From Chryseobacterium sp. SORGH_AS_0447 (GTDB lineage: Bacteria > Bacteroidota > Bacteroidia > Flavobacteriales > Weeksellaceae), in the NCBI RefSeq assembly GCF_030818695.1, contig NZ_JAUTAR010000001.1, forward strand, positions 2,040,501-2,104,500: 64,000 bases of DNA. The letters run 5' to 3'. Below the pieces are notes generated by a model that saw only the letters and a program-made list of their open reading frames with translations, had not been told where the DNA came from and ran no database searches. Positions within the stretch are counted from its first letter, which is position 1. The number at the start of each line of letters is the position of its first letter. Of this stretch, positions 24,908 to 34,145 are shown piece after piece. The position numbers and the translations under genes are program-made.

Positions 24908-25543
24908 TTATATTTTTTCAGCGGAAAAATTCTCGTATATTTTAATGAGGTCTACGATATTGCTGGTCCCAAGCTTTTTGTAAATCCTTTTTTTATAAGT
25001 GCTGATGGTCGGCATCTGGATATGGAGAATATTGGATATTTCCAGGCTGCCTTCACCTTTTACCATCAGGTTAAAGATCTGATATTCCCTTTCCGATAAC
25101 TTTTCCAAAGGATTGGTCTGGGGTACAGCGGTGGAGGTTTTCAGAAGATATTGGGTAATTTGTACCGGATAATAATGGCCTTCGTGAAGAATTTTTTTTA
25201 CGGCTTCGGCAATCTCTTCCACCTTGCTGAGTTTGTTCAGGTAGCCGTCTGCTCCTTCCTGAATATACTGCAGGGCCACCGATTCGTCATGAACGGAAAA
25301 AATTAAGATTTTAGTCTCCTGACAGATCTGCTTGATCTCCGAGATCATTTTTTTGTTTTTGCTTTCCGGCATGTTGATATCCAGAATGATTAGGTCATAA
25401 TGCTGACAACCCATTTTTTCGAGCACTTCGAGATAGTTTTCCGCTGTATCAATAAGGATATCTTTGATCTTCGACTCCAGGATCAGGCTAGTACCGGTTA
25501 ACACGATATCATGATCATCTGCAATAAGAATTCTTTTATTCAT
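24908..25543 (-). CDS. LuxR/NarL-type response regulator
   Basis: This 211-residue protein has a receiver domain (ADDHDIVLTG at the N-terminus, phosphoacceptor Asp in LIILDINMPES ~residue 55, Thr/Ser and Lys in IFSVHD and YLNKLS) and a C-terminal LuxR helix-turn-helix (LSEREYQIFNLMVKGEGSLE and MPTISTYKKRIYKKLG). Its start overlaps the end of the propeller kinase gene by 8 bases, so the two form a cognate two-component pair. Confidence 0.92.
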   Translation of the reverse strand: MNKRILIADDHDIVLTGTSLILESKIKDILIDTAENYLEVLEKMGCQHYDLIILDINMPESKNKKMISEIKQICQETKILIFSVHDESVALQYIQEGADGYLNKLSKVEEIAEAVKKILHEGHYYPVQITQYLLKTSTAVPQTNPLEKLSEREYQIFNLMVKGEGSLEISNILHIQMPTISTYKKRIYKKLGTSNIVDLIKIYENFSAEKI

Positions 25544-28532
25544 TTGTCAAAGTTTTTAATATTATTTTGAAAACAGTACCGGAAGGGATATTGTTCTCGA
25601 GTTCGATTTTTCCGTCCAATATATGGATAAGCTGCAAGACAAGATGCAGACCCATTCCGTACTTCTGAAGCAGCAGCTTTTCGTCGTCAATATTCTTGTG
25701 AAGGGAAGTGTAATATTCAATCTGCGACGGGCTCATGCCGATTCCGTTGTCTCTGATGATGATAACGGTCGTATCACCGGTGATTTCAGATGCAATGCGT
25801 ATGCTGCCTTTCTGTGTGAATTTTACGGCATTATCCAATAAGTTATGGATAATCACTGATAATGTATTCTTATTAATATCCAAATAAATATTGGGATCCA
25901 CTTCATTCGAGATGACGGTATTGCTGTTACCGGCAATCGGATCGAAAAGCTTCTTTTTTTCCTGGATAAGATCGTACAGCCGGTAAAGTTCTTTGGTATC
26001 GCTCCTGTAATTATTGTAAATATCCGCGTATTCCTTCAGGGCGAGGGTAAAATTATAGAGCTGGCTGGAAGACTTCGAGATAGAGGTAAGAATCCGGCGC
26101 AGTTTTTCTTGATCGTGCCGGTCGTTTTCCAGAATATCCTGGGCCGCAAAAGCAATAAATTTGATGGGCGTGGTAATATCGTGAGTAATGGTGCCGATAA
26201 GCTTCTTCTGCTGTTCAATCTCGTTGTTCAGCTGGTTTTTGGTTTTTTCCAGGCTTTCTACGGTGGCCGAAAGTTTTTTGGTCCGTGCTTCTATGATATC
26301 TTCCAGCACAAGATTCTTATTCTTTAAAATTCTTGTTCTCATCCTGATGATGAAAATGATGATCATTGCTATCAGTATCAGGCTTACTATTTTAAACCAG
26401 ATGGTCTGATAAAAATAAGGGGTAACAACAATATGTATTTTTTTGTAAATATAAGTTTCATTGTCTGAGGTAAGGACCTTTATCGTATACAGATGATCCC
26501 CGTAAGACGGGTTTGAAATGGACAGTTTCATGCCCTGTTCTACATTTTCCCATCTTTTGTCCGGCCCCCGTTTTAGTTTTATGATCACATTATTCCGGTT
26601 GGAAAAATAAGGGACATCAATAAAAATGTCGATTTTCTCGACTTCCTGGTCAACGGTTAAACTTTTTGAGAATCGAATTTCTTTTCCGTCGATCAAGGCC
26701 CTTTCCAGATAAAAATCTTTCGGATACATGCTTTTTGTTTTCAGTGGATTGAAGAAAACAAGCCCATCGAGCGACGGTAAAACAAAATCTCCATTGTTTA
26801 AGATATTACCGCAGATGTTGCTTCCACCATTAAATTCGTTGGTATTGAATCCCGCATCTTTCGTATACCTGTAATAACTTACTTCCTGGTTCCTGTCATT
26901 AGCAAATTCCAGAAGTTTTCGTTCCCGTACTTTGTACAGCCCGTTATTGGTTGGAATCCAAAAAAATTGTTTCTTATCTTCCAATATCGTATGGGCGGAC
27001 AGTAAATTTTTATCAGTATCCAAAGGCATCCTGATAAGCGTATCGTTTTTAAGAAGGTAAAACCCTTTTCCTAGTGTGGTAATCCACAGGTTGCCGTCGT
27101 TGCTGCGGATTATATTTCGTACATAAAAATCTTTACCGGTTGCGATATTATTTTTTTTGTATGTTTTTAAAGAGATTTTGATGAGCCCGTGAATCGTTCC
27201 GACCCAAAGGAAACCGTCGGCCCTGAAAAGCTTGGTCGGCTCCGAATCCAGCGGAATAATTCTTTCCGGCATTTTGAAAGACCGGTCTTTGTAAACCAGC
27301 AGGTTCCCTCCGCTATACTGCCTTAATGAAGGCCGGGTAACTGTATAATACCGTTTCTGATCATACAGAAAGTCTACTAATGTGTTTGAGGTTTTAATAA
27401 TTAAATTCCGGGTTGAAAAAGAAGATGAATTCAGATAAGCATACACTTTTCCCGAATCTTGAACGATGATATTTTTATCCTGGTCGTAGCTGATAAAATA
27501 CTGACTGTCCGTATCGAATGCTTTATCGCCCAGCAGGCCTCTCCGGCTGTATATCTGTCCGAGCGGGGTGATGACACTGGTATTATTATAGGGCAGGGTA
27601 GAGTAGAACACCGTATTGGTGGCACTGTTTTCTTTTGTTGAAGAAAACTGATGGAAATTCAGAACTGTCAGGCCTTCGATACTGCTTCCCAAGTACAGCT
27701 TGTTGTACATTGTATCGTAATACGCACAGGTGAGATGCTGAATATGGAGATTGCTCAGATCTGCCAGCAGGGTAATCCTGAAATAATTTTTCTCATAAGA
27801 AAGACTGTATATTTTCTGGTCTTTAATGATGAATACGGAGTTGGTGATCTGGCTCCATAAAATAGCGCTGCTGTTATCCGCTAAAAAAGGCATATCATAT
27901 CCAGCGGTAATCCTTCCGTTTGTTATTCTGTAAACTTTTCCTGAGGCATAATCGATATGATAAAGCTTTTCATTAAGAGTGAAAAGGGTTAATTTGTTTT
28001 TAAAAACCGTGTTGAGTGATAACGACACCTCTTTCAGGGAGGAAGGATGCACGTAGGTAACAGACGAATCGGTAATAAAATAATGCCCTTCTTTCATCGT
28101 CAGATGAAAGGGACCTCCCTGTTTGGGATGGTAGTTGTAGTTGACGTGAGAAAGCACATGATTACGGCTATATGTATACCGAACGCCGGAATGATGCAGG
28201 TCTTTAAAAACCTTTGCCGTTCTTCTGTTGAGCAAAATGGTATGATAACCGGCACCCGTCAGGATACTGTCTTTCTGAACATCGCCATAGAAAAAAGTAA
28301 ACCGTTGATTGTTAATCGGAAAATCTTTAAAGGCCAGAAATGCAGACCCGTCATAACGAACAACGCCGTTCTCTGTGGTAAGCCAGATAAATCCGTATTT
28401 ATCTTTTACAATATCTTTTACACTATTCTGGGGCAGGCCGTTATCTGTATTGTAGCGGGTAAGGTTATACTCCTGACTGTGCAGTGACAGACAGAGAAGA
28501 GTAAAAAGAAAAAGCAACAGTCTCGCGGACAA
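25536..28532 (-). CDS. Two-component sensor histidine kinase with periplasmic beta-propeller
   Basis: This 998-residue sensor starts with a signal peptide (SARLLLFLFTLLCLSLHSQ) and ~14 propeller-type repeats (GLPQNSVKDIVKDKYGFIWL, DGFLWVGTIHGLIKI, DGNLWITTLGKGFYLL). A Y_Y_Y-like Ig domain precedes one membrane helix (~residues 709-730). A coiled coil, a dimerisation/phosphoacceptor region (GTITHDITTP, His ~782) and a HATPase domain (NLLDNAVKFTQKG, DNGIGMS, YGMGLHLVLQL) follow. The periplasmic half resembles hybrid sensors of polysaccharide use, but the output here is a separate LuxR regulator. The start is TTG at 28532: no in-frame ATG or GTG precedes the signal peptide before an upstream stop. 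Confidence 0.9.
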   Translation of the reverse strand: MSARLLLFLFTLLCLSLHSQEYNLTRYNTDNGLPQNSVKDIVKDKYGFIWLTTENGVVRYDGSAFLAFKDFPINNQRFTFFYGDVQKDSILTGAGYHTILLNRRTAKVFKDLHHSGVRYTYSRNHVLSHVNYNYHPKQGGPFHLTMKEGHYFITDSSVTYVHPSSLKEVSLSLNTVFKNKLTLFTLNEKLYHIDYASGKVYRITNGRITAGYDMPFLADNSSAILWSQITNSVFIIKDQKIYSLSYEKNYFRITLLADLSNLHIQHLTCAYYDTMYNKLYLGSSIEGLTVLNFHQFSSTKENSATNTVFYSTLPYNNTSVITPLGQIYSRRGLLGDKAFDTDSQYFISYDQDKNIIVQDSGKVYAYLNSSSFSTRNLIIKTSNTLVDFLYDQKRYYTVTRPSLRQYSGGNLLVYKDRSFKMPERIIPLDSEPTKLFRADGFLWVGTIHGLIKISLKTYKKNNIATGKDFYVRNIIRSNDGNLWITTLGKGFYLLKNDTLIRMPLDTDKNLLSAHTILEDKKQFFWIPTNNGLYKVRERKLLEFANDRNQEVSYYRYTKDAGFNTNEFNGGSNICGNILNNGDFVLPSLDGLVFFNPLKTKSMYPKDFYLERALIDGKEIRFSKSLTVDQEVEKIDIFIDVPYFSNRNNVIIKLKRGPDKRWENVEQGMKLSISNPSYGDHLYTIKVLTSDNETYIYKKIHIVVTPYFYQTIWFKIVSLILIAMIIIFIIRMRTRILKNKNLVLEDIIEARTKKLSATVESLEKTKNQLNNEIEQQKKLIGTITHDITTPIKFIAFAAQDILENDRHDQEKLRRILTSISKSSSQLYNFTLALKEYADIYNNYRSDTKELYRLYDLIQEKKKLFDPIAGNSNTVISNEVDPNIYLDINKNTLSVIIHNLLDNAVKFTQKGSIRIASEITGDTTVIIIRDNGIGMSPSQIEYYTSLHKNIDDEKLLLQKYGMGLHLVLQLIHILDGKIELENNIPSGTVFKIILKTLTNE

Positions 28533-29158
28533 AATTAGATTTTATTGCAATAATACATTAATTTCTTACCTGATCAATACCTCGCTTTTATTTTCCGGAG
28601 AACTGATCGGAAATTTTATCTCAATTCAGCTGAAGTTAATCAGCTAAAAAAGAAAAGTTACAGATGCAACTGAATATGAAATCCTGCTTCTGTAACTTTT
28701 TGAATAGCTTACCGGATGAAATCATACATCGGTAATATATTTACATTGTGTTTTTTAATACTTATAGCGGGAAGTCAACGATGAAACCATAATAACCACT
28801 CAATTATTTTGATGAATAATCGTTTAACTGAGCTGTTGAAGTTATAATTGCCATTATTTTCCTTCTGAAATCTTAAGGGGTAAGATTTATTTTTAACAGT
28901 CAGATTATAATTCCAAAACTCCGATTTTCTAAAAATCCTGAGATAAAAATAGAATTCTTATCGCACAATCTTTATTCTAAGTATACTGCAAAAGTAGGGA
29001 TAAAGAAGATGTCGCCGAAAATAAAAATGTAGAAATGTAATGTCGTATTTGTAGAAATATTTCTACAAATTTAGCTTGCGGAACTAATGTAATTTTTTAT
29101 CAGGATATTCTATGGTGAACTGCTGATAGCACTTTGAAGGTTTTTATGGTAAAAAATA
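28533..29158. other. Intergenic gap without a recognisable gene
   Basis: AT-rich spacer between two minus-strand kinase genes. A TAnnTTTG match on the minus strand (28530-28537) overlaps the TTG start of the propeller kinase and is therefore not a convincing promoter. No repeats or hairpins of note. Confidence 0.5.
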
Positions 29159-31519
29159 CTAATCTTCTATTTTCAGCGGAAGTGAAAAAACAAAATCTGA
29201 GCCTTCACCCATTTTACTTTCTACTGAAATGGATCCGTGATGGTGGCTGATGATTTCCGAACAGAGATACAGCCCAATCCCAAAGCCGGAAATCGACTGC
29301 ATTTCTTCACCTTCAACCCTATAATAGCGGTCGAAAATATGGGCGATATCTTCCGGTTTGATTCCCTTACCCTGATCTTTAACACTTACATAAGCAAAAT
29401 TATCGTCAGAAGTACAGCTGATCCGAATGGTGCTGCCTGCGGGAGAGTATTTAACCGCATTGCTGATCAGATTATGAATCACCTGCTCAATCTTATCCCG
29501 GTCGGCATTTACCTGTACGGATATAATGGGAGAAAAGACGGTAATATGGCTGTCGATGGTCGCTTTAGCTTCTTCTTCAGCCGTTTTCAGCAATTCTGAA
29601 AGGTCAAACAGCTGACGGTTAATATGGATCTTTCCGGATTCAAGCCTGGAGATATCAAGGAACCCGTTGATCATGGTGGTCATTTTATTTATCTGAAGGT
29701 CTGCTTTTTCCAGTATTTTGGAGAGCATCGTATCGTCGGTTTTTGAAAACTTGGCCTGCATCAGCTGAATATACGTTTTGATGGAGGTAAGCGGGGTTTT
29801 CATCTCGTGGCTTACCATGCCGATAAAATCATTCTTGCGGATTTCATCCAGCTTTTTTTCAGTGATTTCATGCAGAACACCCGTAAAATATTCTTTGCCT
29901 TCCTTTTGCTGTATTTCGCCGATGGCGCGTACCCAACGCAGTTTTTCATCATGATAGCCAATAATAAGATATTCCATATCAAATCGGGCTTTTTTCGAAA
30001 AAGCTTTTTCTATATTAGCGGCTATAAGATCCCGAAAATCCGGATGGATTTGCTTGAAGGCAGCTTCAGATGACATCTTTTCATCCGGATAAAATCCAAA
30101 GATTTCCTTAAATTTTGGTGAACAGGTAAATCCCCGGTCTTCCACACTGATCTGAAATGTTCCTAATCCCGCAGCATCCACAGCCATTCTCAGGCTTTCT
30201 TCGGCACGTTTAATTTCTGCACTGGCCAGATGCTGATCGGTAATGTCCATCACAATTCCTGTAAAAGCAGAAAAAGTCCCCGAAGCATCTGCTTTAAGGT
30301 TACCGATCGCGCGCAGCCATCGAAGACGGTGATCATGGAAGCCAATTACAGGATAAGTAACATCGTAATCGCCGTCGTTGTAAATAGCATTTTCAAGTTT
30401 TTCTGCTACATAAGGCCGGTATTCATCGGTGATCTGGGCCAGACTCTGCTCAATGGAAAACGGCTCGTCTTCATAATAACCGAACAGTTCTTTCGAGCGG
30501 GCATCCGTAATAAATTCCCTGGTCGCGGAATGGATAAACCACGTACCGAAATTTGCCGCCTCTACCGCCAGCCGGAAAGCAATCTGTCCTTCTTCGATTT
30601 TTTCGTGAGCTTTGATGAGTTCATCATTTACCTTGGCAACTTCTTCAAGGGTCGCGGCAAGCTCCCGATTGGTGCAGGCTAGTTCTTTATTGAGTTCCTT
30701 CAGGCTTTCTTCCCATTTTTTACGGTCGGTTACATCGCGGGTAGCTCCGGCAATGGCTTCCACTTCACCATTTTCATCAAAAACAGGTGTGAAAATATAG
30801 TCATAAACGCGGCTGCCCAGGGTAGCATGGGGAAAAGATACATCTCCGCGTATCGGAAGTTTCGTTCTGATGATTTCATCAATTTCCCGCTCATGCATTT
30901 CTGCATGCCATGGCTCATAGCCAATTTCCAATAATCCTTTCCCTATCGATTCTTCCCAAGTTCTGCCCCACATATTCAGCAGGGCTTGATTGGCATAAGT
31001 GAAACGGTAATCCAGATCAAAAACATACAGCAGATCCGGAGTTGATGAAGTAATTGTTTCGTACAGCCTTTTCTGCTGGTCGGACCGGGCTTTGGCTTCC
31101 GATAATGCTGCCTCAGCTTCTTTACGCTGGGTAATGTCCTGCGCCGTCCCGAACCACTCAATAACCTGGCCTTGACTATCGAAAATAGGAATTGCTTTTG
31201 AGGCAATCCATCCCGGGCTACCGTCTTTCCGCAGCACCCGGTGCTCCATCTGGAATATTTTCTTTTCACGGATACATTCTTCGATGGCTGTATTTACACG
31301 GTCAATATCTTCAGGATGAACATAATCGGTTTTCCAATTGACATTCGGCGCCTCTTCATCTTTCAAAAATCCTGCTCCGTCAAGTTTTCGCATCTCGCTC
31401 CAATCAGGACTCAACGAATAGACGATGTCCGAGGTCGCTTCGATAAGGGCTTTGAAGCGGGCTTCCGTTTCAGCTACCCTCTGCTTTTCAGAGGTATGTT
31501 TGTGAGAAAAATTGGTCAT
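29159..31519 (-). CDS. Cytoplasmic multi-PAS sensor histidine kinase
   Basis: This 786-residue kinase has no signal peptide or membrane helix. Four PAS/PAC units are visible: ~21-140 (SDIVYSLSPDW, FGTAQDITQRKEAE), ~150-270 (PDLLYVFDLDYRFTYANQAL, GATRDVTDRKKWEE), ~310-425 (FGYYEDEPFSIEQ, FTGIVMDITDQH) and ~435-550 (FGFYPDEKMSS, FTGVLHEITEKK). A HisKA domain (GMVSHEMKTPLTS, His ~568) and a HATPase domain (NLISNAVKYSPAGS, DQGKGI, FGIGLYLCSEI) follow. No adjacent response regulator is found, so it is an orphan kinase. The signal is unknown; PAS domains could sense light or redox, but no LOV cysteine motif is seen. Confidence 0.9.
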   Translation of the reverse strand: MTNFSHKHTSEKQRVAETEARFKALIEATSDIVYSLSPDWSEMRKLDGAGFLKDEEAPNVNWKTDYVHPEDIDRVNTAIEECIREKKIFQMEHRVLRKDGSPGWIASKAIPIFDSQGQVIEWFGTAQDITQRKEAEAALSEAKARSDQQKRLYETITSSTPDLLYVFDLDYRFTYANQALLNMWGRTWEESIGKGLLEIGYEPWHAEMHEREIDEIIRTKLPIRGDVSFPHATLGSRVYDYIFTPVFDENGEVEAIAGATRDVTDRKKWEESLKELNKELACTNRELAATLEEVAKVNDELIKAHEKIEEGQIAFRLAVEAANFGTWFIHSATREFITDARSKELFGYYEDEPFSIEQSLAQITDEYRPYVAEKLENAIYNDGDYDVTYPVIGFHDHRLRWLRAIGNLKADASGTFSAFTGIVMDITDQHLASAEIKRAEESLRMAVDAAGLGTFQISVEDRGFTCSPKFKEIFGFYPDEKMSSEAAFKQIHPDFRDLIAANIEKAFSKKARFDMEYLIIGYHDEKLRWVRAIGEIQQKEGKEYFTGVLHEITEKKLDEIRKNDFIGMVSHEMKTPLTSIKTYIQLMQAKFSKTDDTMLSKILEKADLQINKMTTMINGFLDISRLESGKIHINRQLFDLSELLKTAEEEAKATIDSHITVFSPIISVQVNADRDKIEQVIHNLISNAVKYSPAGSTIRISCTSDDNFAYVSVKDQGKGIKPEDIAHIFDRYYRVEGEEMQSISGFGIGLYLCSEIISHHHGSISVESKMGEGSDFVFSLPLKIED

Positions 31520-32271
31520 ATCTTCAGCGGCTAACAGTAATCAATATAGGTTTTATAAGAATAATAAAGTTATGGTTTTTTATGTTAAAAACGAGTACCA
31601 CATGACGGTTCTAAAATTTGGTAATGTATAAACGAAGACCGTTATTGAAAATTTTATGATATGATGATTAGAATGATAAACAGCAAAGAAAAATCACACT
31701 TCAGTTTCATCAATACTTGTCAATTAATTTTTCATCCGATTTCGGTAATTCAAATAGCACAATACAAGCAATTTTAAGTTTACTTAATTCTTATTGCCTT
31801 AAAGTATCCAGAAAGTTTCATTTTTTATAGCTGATTGTTTGAGTTTTAGAGAAATGCAAATTGATAATGATTTCGCATCATTTAATCCATTGTTATCTCT
31901 GAAAACTTTAGAAATTATCTGATCTCTAGTTTCTCAAAGTAACACTGCCGGTTTTAAGGTCTACTGCAACTACAGATTGAGGATGCCTGAAAACTTTTAT
32001 ATGAACCAAAGAAAGATGAAATTTGGACTTTGAAGAATTAAGTAGCAGTTGTGATTGCATTGTATTACTAATTCGATGGAAAGCATCATGTGGGAAATGA
32101 CTTCTAATAGTTTCTCCTACATCAAGGATTGTAGATCCATCAATCAATAAAGGATAAGAGAAAAGCAAAATTAATCTCTTTAAAACACAGATTTATAAGT
32201 TAACGGACTTTTACATCGTACCAGTTTTTCTCAAATTATCAAATTTTATCAAAACTAATTTCAGCAATTAA
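31520..32271. other. AT-rich gap before the tail-fibre-like module
   Basis: Holds a minus-strand 80-codon ORF (31926-32168) whose translation (LLIDGSTILDVGETIRSHF, SVVAVDLKTGS) I cannot place in a family. It could be a remnant or chance. No terminator or promoter consensus is convincing. The module promoter is presumably within the last ~150 bases. Confidence 0.4.
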
Positions 32272-33114
32272 ATGAATACGCCATTAAACACAATTATCAG
32301 CTGGTTTAAGAGTGGGGAAATTCCCACAGAAAAGCAGTTTAGAGAAACATTTTTAGCCTTTTATCATAAGGATGATCCAATTCCCAAAGAAAGCATTGAA
32401 GGATTAAAAGAAATTCTTGAGTCATTTGCCGGTGCAGGAGCATTGCAGGAGCATATAACAGATCAGGACGCTCATTCGATGTATCTCGCTTTGCTAAATG
32501 CGAGCAATTTAACCTCAACTCATGTCAGCAGCTGGAAAAGCAAACTGGGAATAAATAACGTTGCTACCGTTGATAATTCTGATCAATCAGGTAATGCATA
32601 TACCAAAATACAGGTAAACGGTTTTTTAGATGTCCTGAAAAATGCAGATAAAGACCTGGCATCGGAGATTGGTACTATTAAAAATATATTGTTAACCAAT
32701 GATCTGTCTCTGGATGAACTACAGGAAATTGTCAATTTTATTAAAAAAAACCGGGACGATATTGAAGTTTTAAAGGCGATCTCATCAGAGGGTATACGAG
32801 AAGACAAAGTAAAGCTTTTGTTTGATTATGATGAATTGGGAAGCCCTAAAAACCAACAGGATTTCAATAGGCAGATATATGATAAAGTCTTATTAATTTC
32901 AAAAACATCTTTCAGCGCAGTCGTACAGATCACGGCAAGTGCCGTATTCCCCAATGCCCTTGAAACGGAAAATGTGATCGTTCAAGCCAGGGATAGTGTC
33001 ACAGGAAAAAAAATAAATATTGACGATTATGCCACCAACCAAACTATAGAGGTTAAAATACTGGGCGATATCGTTAATCCACTTAATATTCTCATTTTAA
33101 AAGTTAAACCATAA
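32272..33114 (+). CDS. Phage-tail-associated-type protein, first gene of the fibre module
   Basis: This 280-residue protein lacks a signal peptide. It begins MNTPLNTIISWFKSGEIPTE and continues with KQFRETFLAFYHKDDPIPKE, a pattern I associate with genes that precede large fibre-like proteins in Flavobacteriia. The middle is helical (NKQVNGFLDVLKN-like segments, LSLDELQEIVNFIKKNRDD). The C-terminal ~80 residues look like a small beta domain (SAVVQITASAVFPNALETEN, NPLNILILKVKP). It is followed after 11 bases by the second module gene. Exact function is unknown; a structural or adaptor protein of the fibre is inferred from context only. Confidence 0.6.
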   Translation: MNTPLNTIISWFKSGEIPTEKQFRETFLAFYHKDDPIPKESIEGLKEILESFAGAGALQEHITDQDAHSMYLALLNASNLTSTHVSSWKSKLGINNVATVDNSDQSGNAYTKIQVNGFLDVLKNADKDLASEIGTIKNILLTNDLSLDELQEIVNFIKKNRDDIEVLKAISSEGIREDKVKLLFDYDELGSPKNQQDFNRQIYDKVLLISKTSFSAVVQITASAVFPNALETENVIVQARDSVTGKKINIDDYATNQTIEVKILGDIVNPLNILILKVKP

Positions 33115-33125
33115 AAACAAAACAT

Positions 33126-34145
33126 ATGAACAACAACGCAGTAATAAGCAACAATGCACATCAGGATAATTTTTTCGGGGAACTGAGACGTACCCGTTTT
33201 CACTACCATGATTCACTTCCAAGTACAGACGGCGTTCCAGCGGGCTGGGTCATTGATTACAAAGGCCAGCTACACCAATGGAACGGAACCGAATGGATCA
33301 ATCTGGCTCAGAATTATGTGCATCCTGATTATCCGCTCACCAACAATCCGTTCCAGACCGATCAGACCAGCGGACTCCTTTTGCTCAGCCAGATACTTAC
33401 CAACAGCTCAGGCCACGTCATTAAAATAGCAGGGCGAAATCTTACCAATGCTGATATTGTCTCCATTTTTCTGAATGATGCCATCCAGTCGGGGACATTT
33501 ACATGGTCTTCCAACAAGATCAAAACCTATATCGAAAACCTGGTTGGGCAAAGTCTCACAGGAGCCCTGATCTATCAGCCGGGAGGCTACATCCCATCTG
33601 CTGTTAAAGGATCGATGACCGCACCGTCGGCGGTTACTTCAGCAACCATCAAAACGGGGATGGTATGGGTGATTACGGCAAACGGCTGGATCGGTAATGA
33701 ACCCGTTTCTATCGGCGACCACCTTATTGCCAATGCCGATAACGCCTCTAATGTCACGACCAATTACCAGATTATCGAAAAAGGGATTCCCGACATTGTG
33801 GATGCGACAGATACGGTGAAAGGATTGATTCAGATTGCTACGGATGTTGAAGCTCTAGCGGGAACCAATGCCGTTAAAGCCATGACTCCAAAGTCTACAA
33901 AGGCTGTTCTGGATGCAAAAATAAAATCCAAAACGTGGCAGATCGGCGACGGCTCTTCCGTGAGTTTTTCCATTACCCATGGCTGGAATAGCCAGAATAT
34001 CGATTTTATCTGCTACCGTAATTCCGATAACAGAAAAATGAATGTCAGCTATGCGCTTACGACAGCAAATGATGTGCAGATCGATGTACTGGCACCTCTT
34101 ACTCCAAATGAATACAGAATTACTTTAACCGCAAGACTAGACTAA
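33126..34145 (+). CDS. Tail-fibre-like structural protein
   Basis: This 339-residue protein has no signal peptide. The N-terminus has a carbohydrate-like or fibre cap feel (HYHDSLPSTDGVPAGWVIDY, GQLHQWNGTEWINLAQNYV). The middle contains SSNKIKTYIENLVGQSLTGA. A tail-fibre repeat follows (DTVKGLIQIATDVEALAGTN, AVKAMTPKSTKAVLDAK) of the type common in phage side-tail fibres. The C-terminus (TWQIGDGSSVSFSITHGWNS) resembles the small beta domain of phage fibre/baseplate proteins. Its last base overlaps the ATG of the giant gene (TAATGA arrangement), so translation is coupled. Confidence 0.7.
   Translation: MNNNAVISNNAHQDNFFGELRRTRFHYHDSLPSTDGVPAGWVIDYKGQLHQWNGTEWINLAQNYVHPDYPLTNNPFQTDQTSGLLLLSQILTNSSGHVIKIAGRNLTNADIVSIFLNDAIQSGTFTWSSNKIKTYIENLVGQSLTGALIYQPGGYIPSAVKGSMTAPSAVTSATIKTGMVWVITANGWIGNEPVSIGDHLIANADNASNVTTNYQIIEKGIPDIVDATDTVKGLIQIATDVEALAGTNAVKAMTPKSTKAVLDAKIKSKTWQIGDGSSVSFSITHGWNSQNIDFICYRNSDNRKMNVSYALTTANDVQIDVLAPLTPNEYRITLTARLD

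Noticed and set aside
31926..32168. 80-codon minus-strand ORF before the fibre module
   Set aside because: No family, no promoter, isolated in AT-rich gap; mentioned only as a possible remnant.
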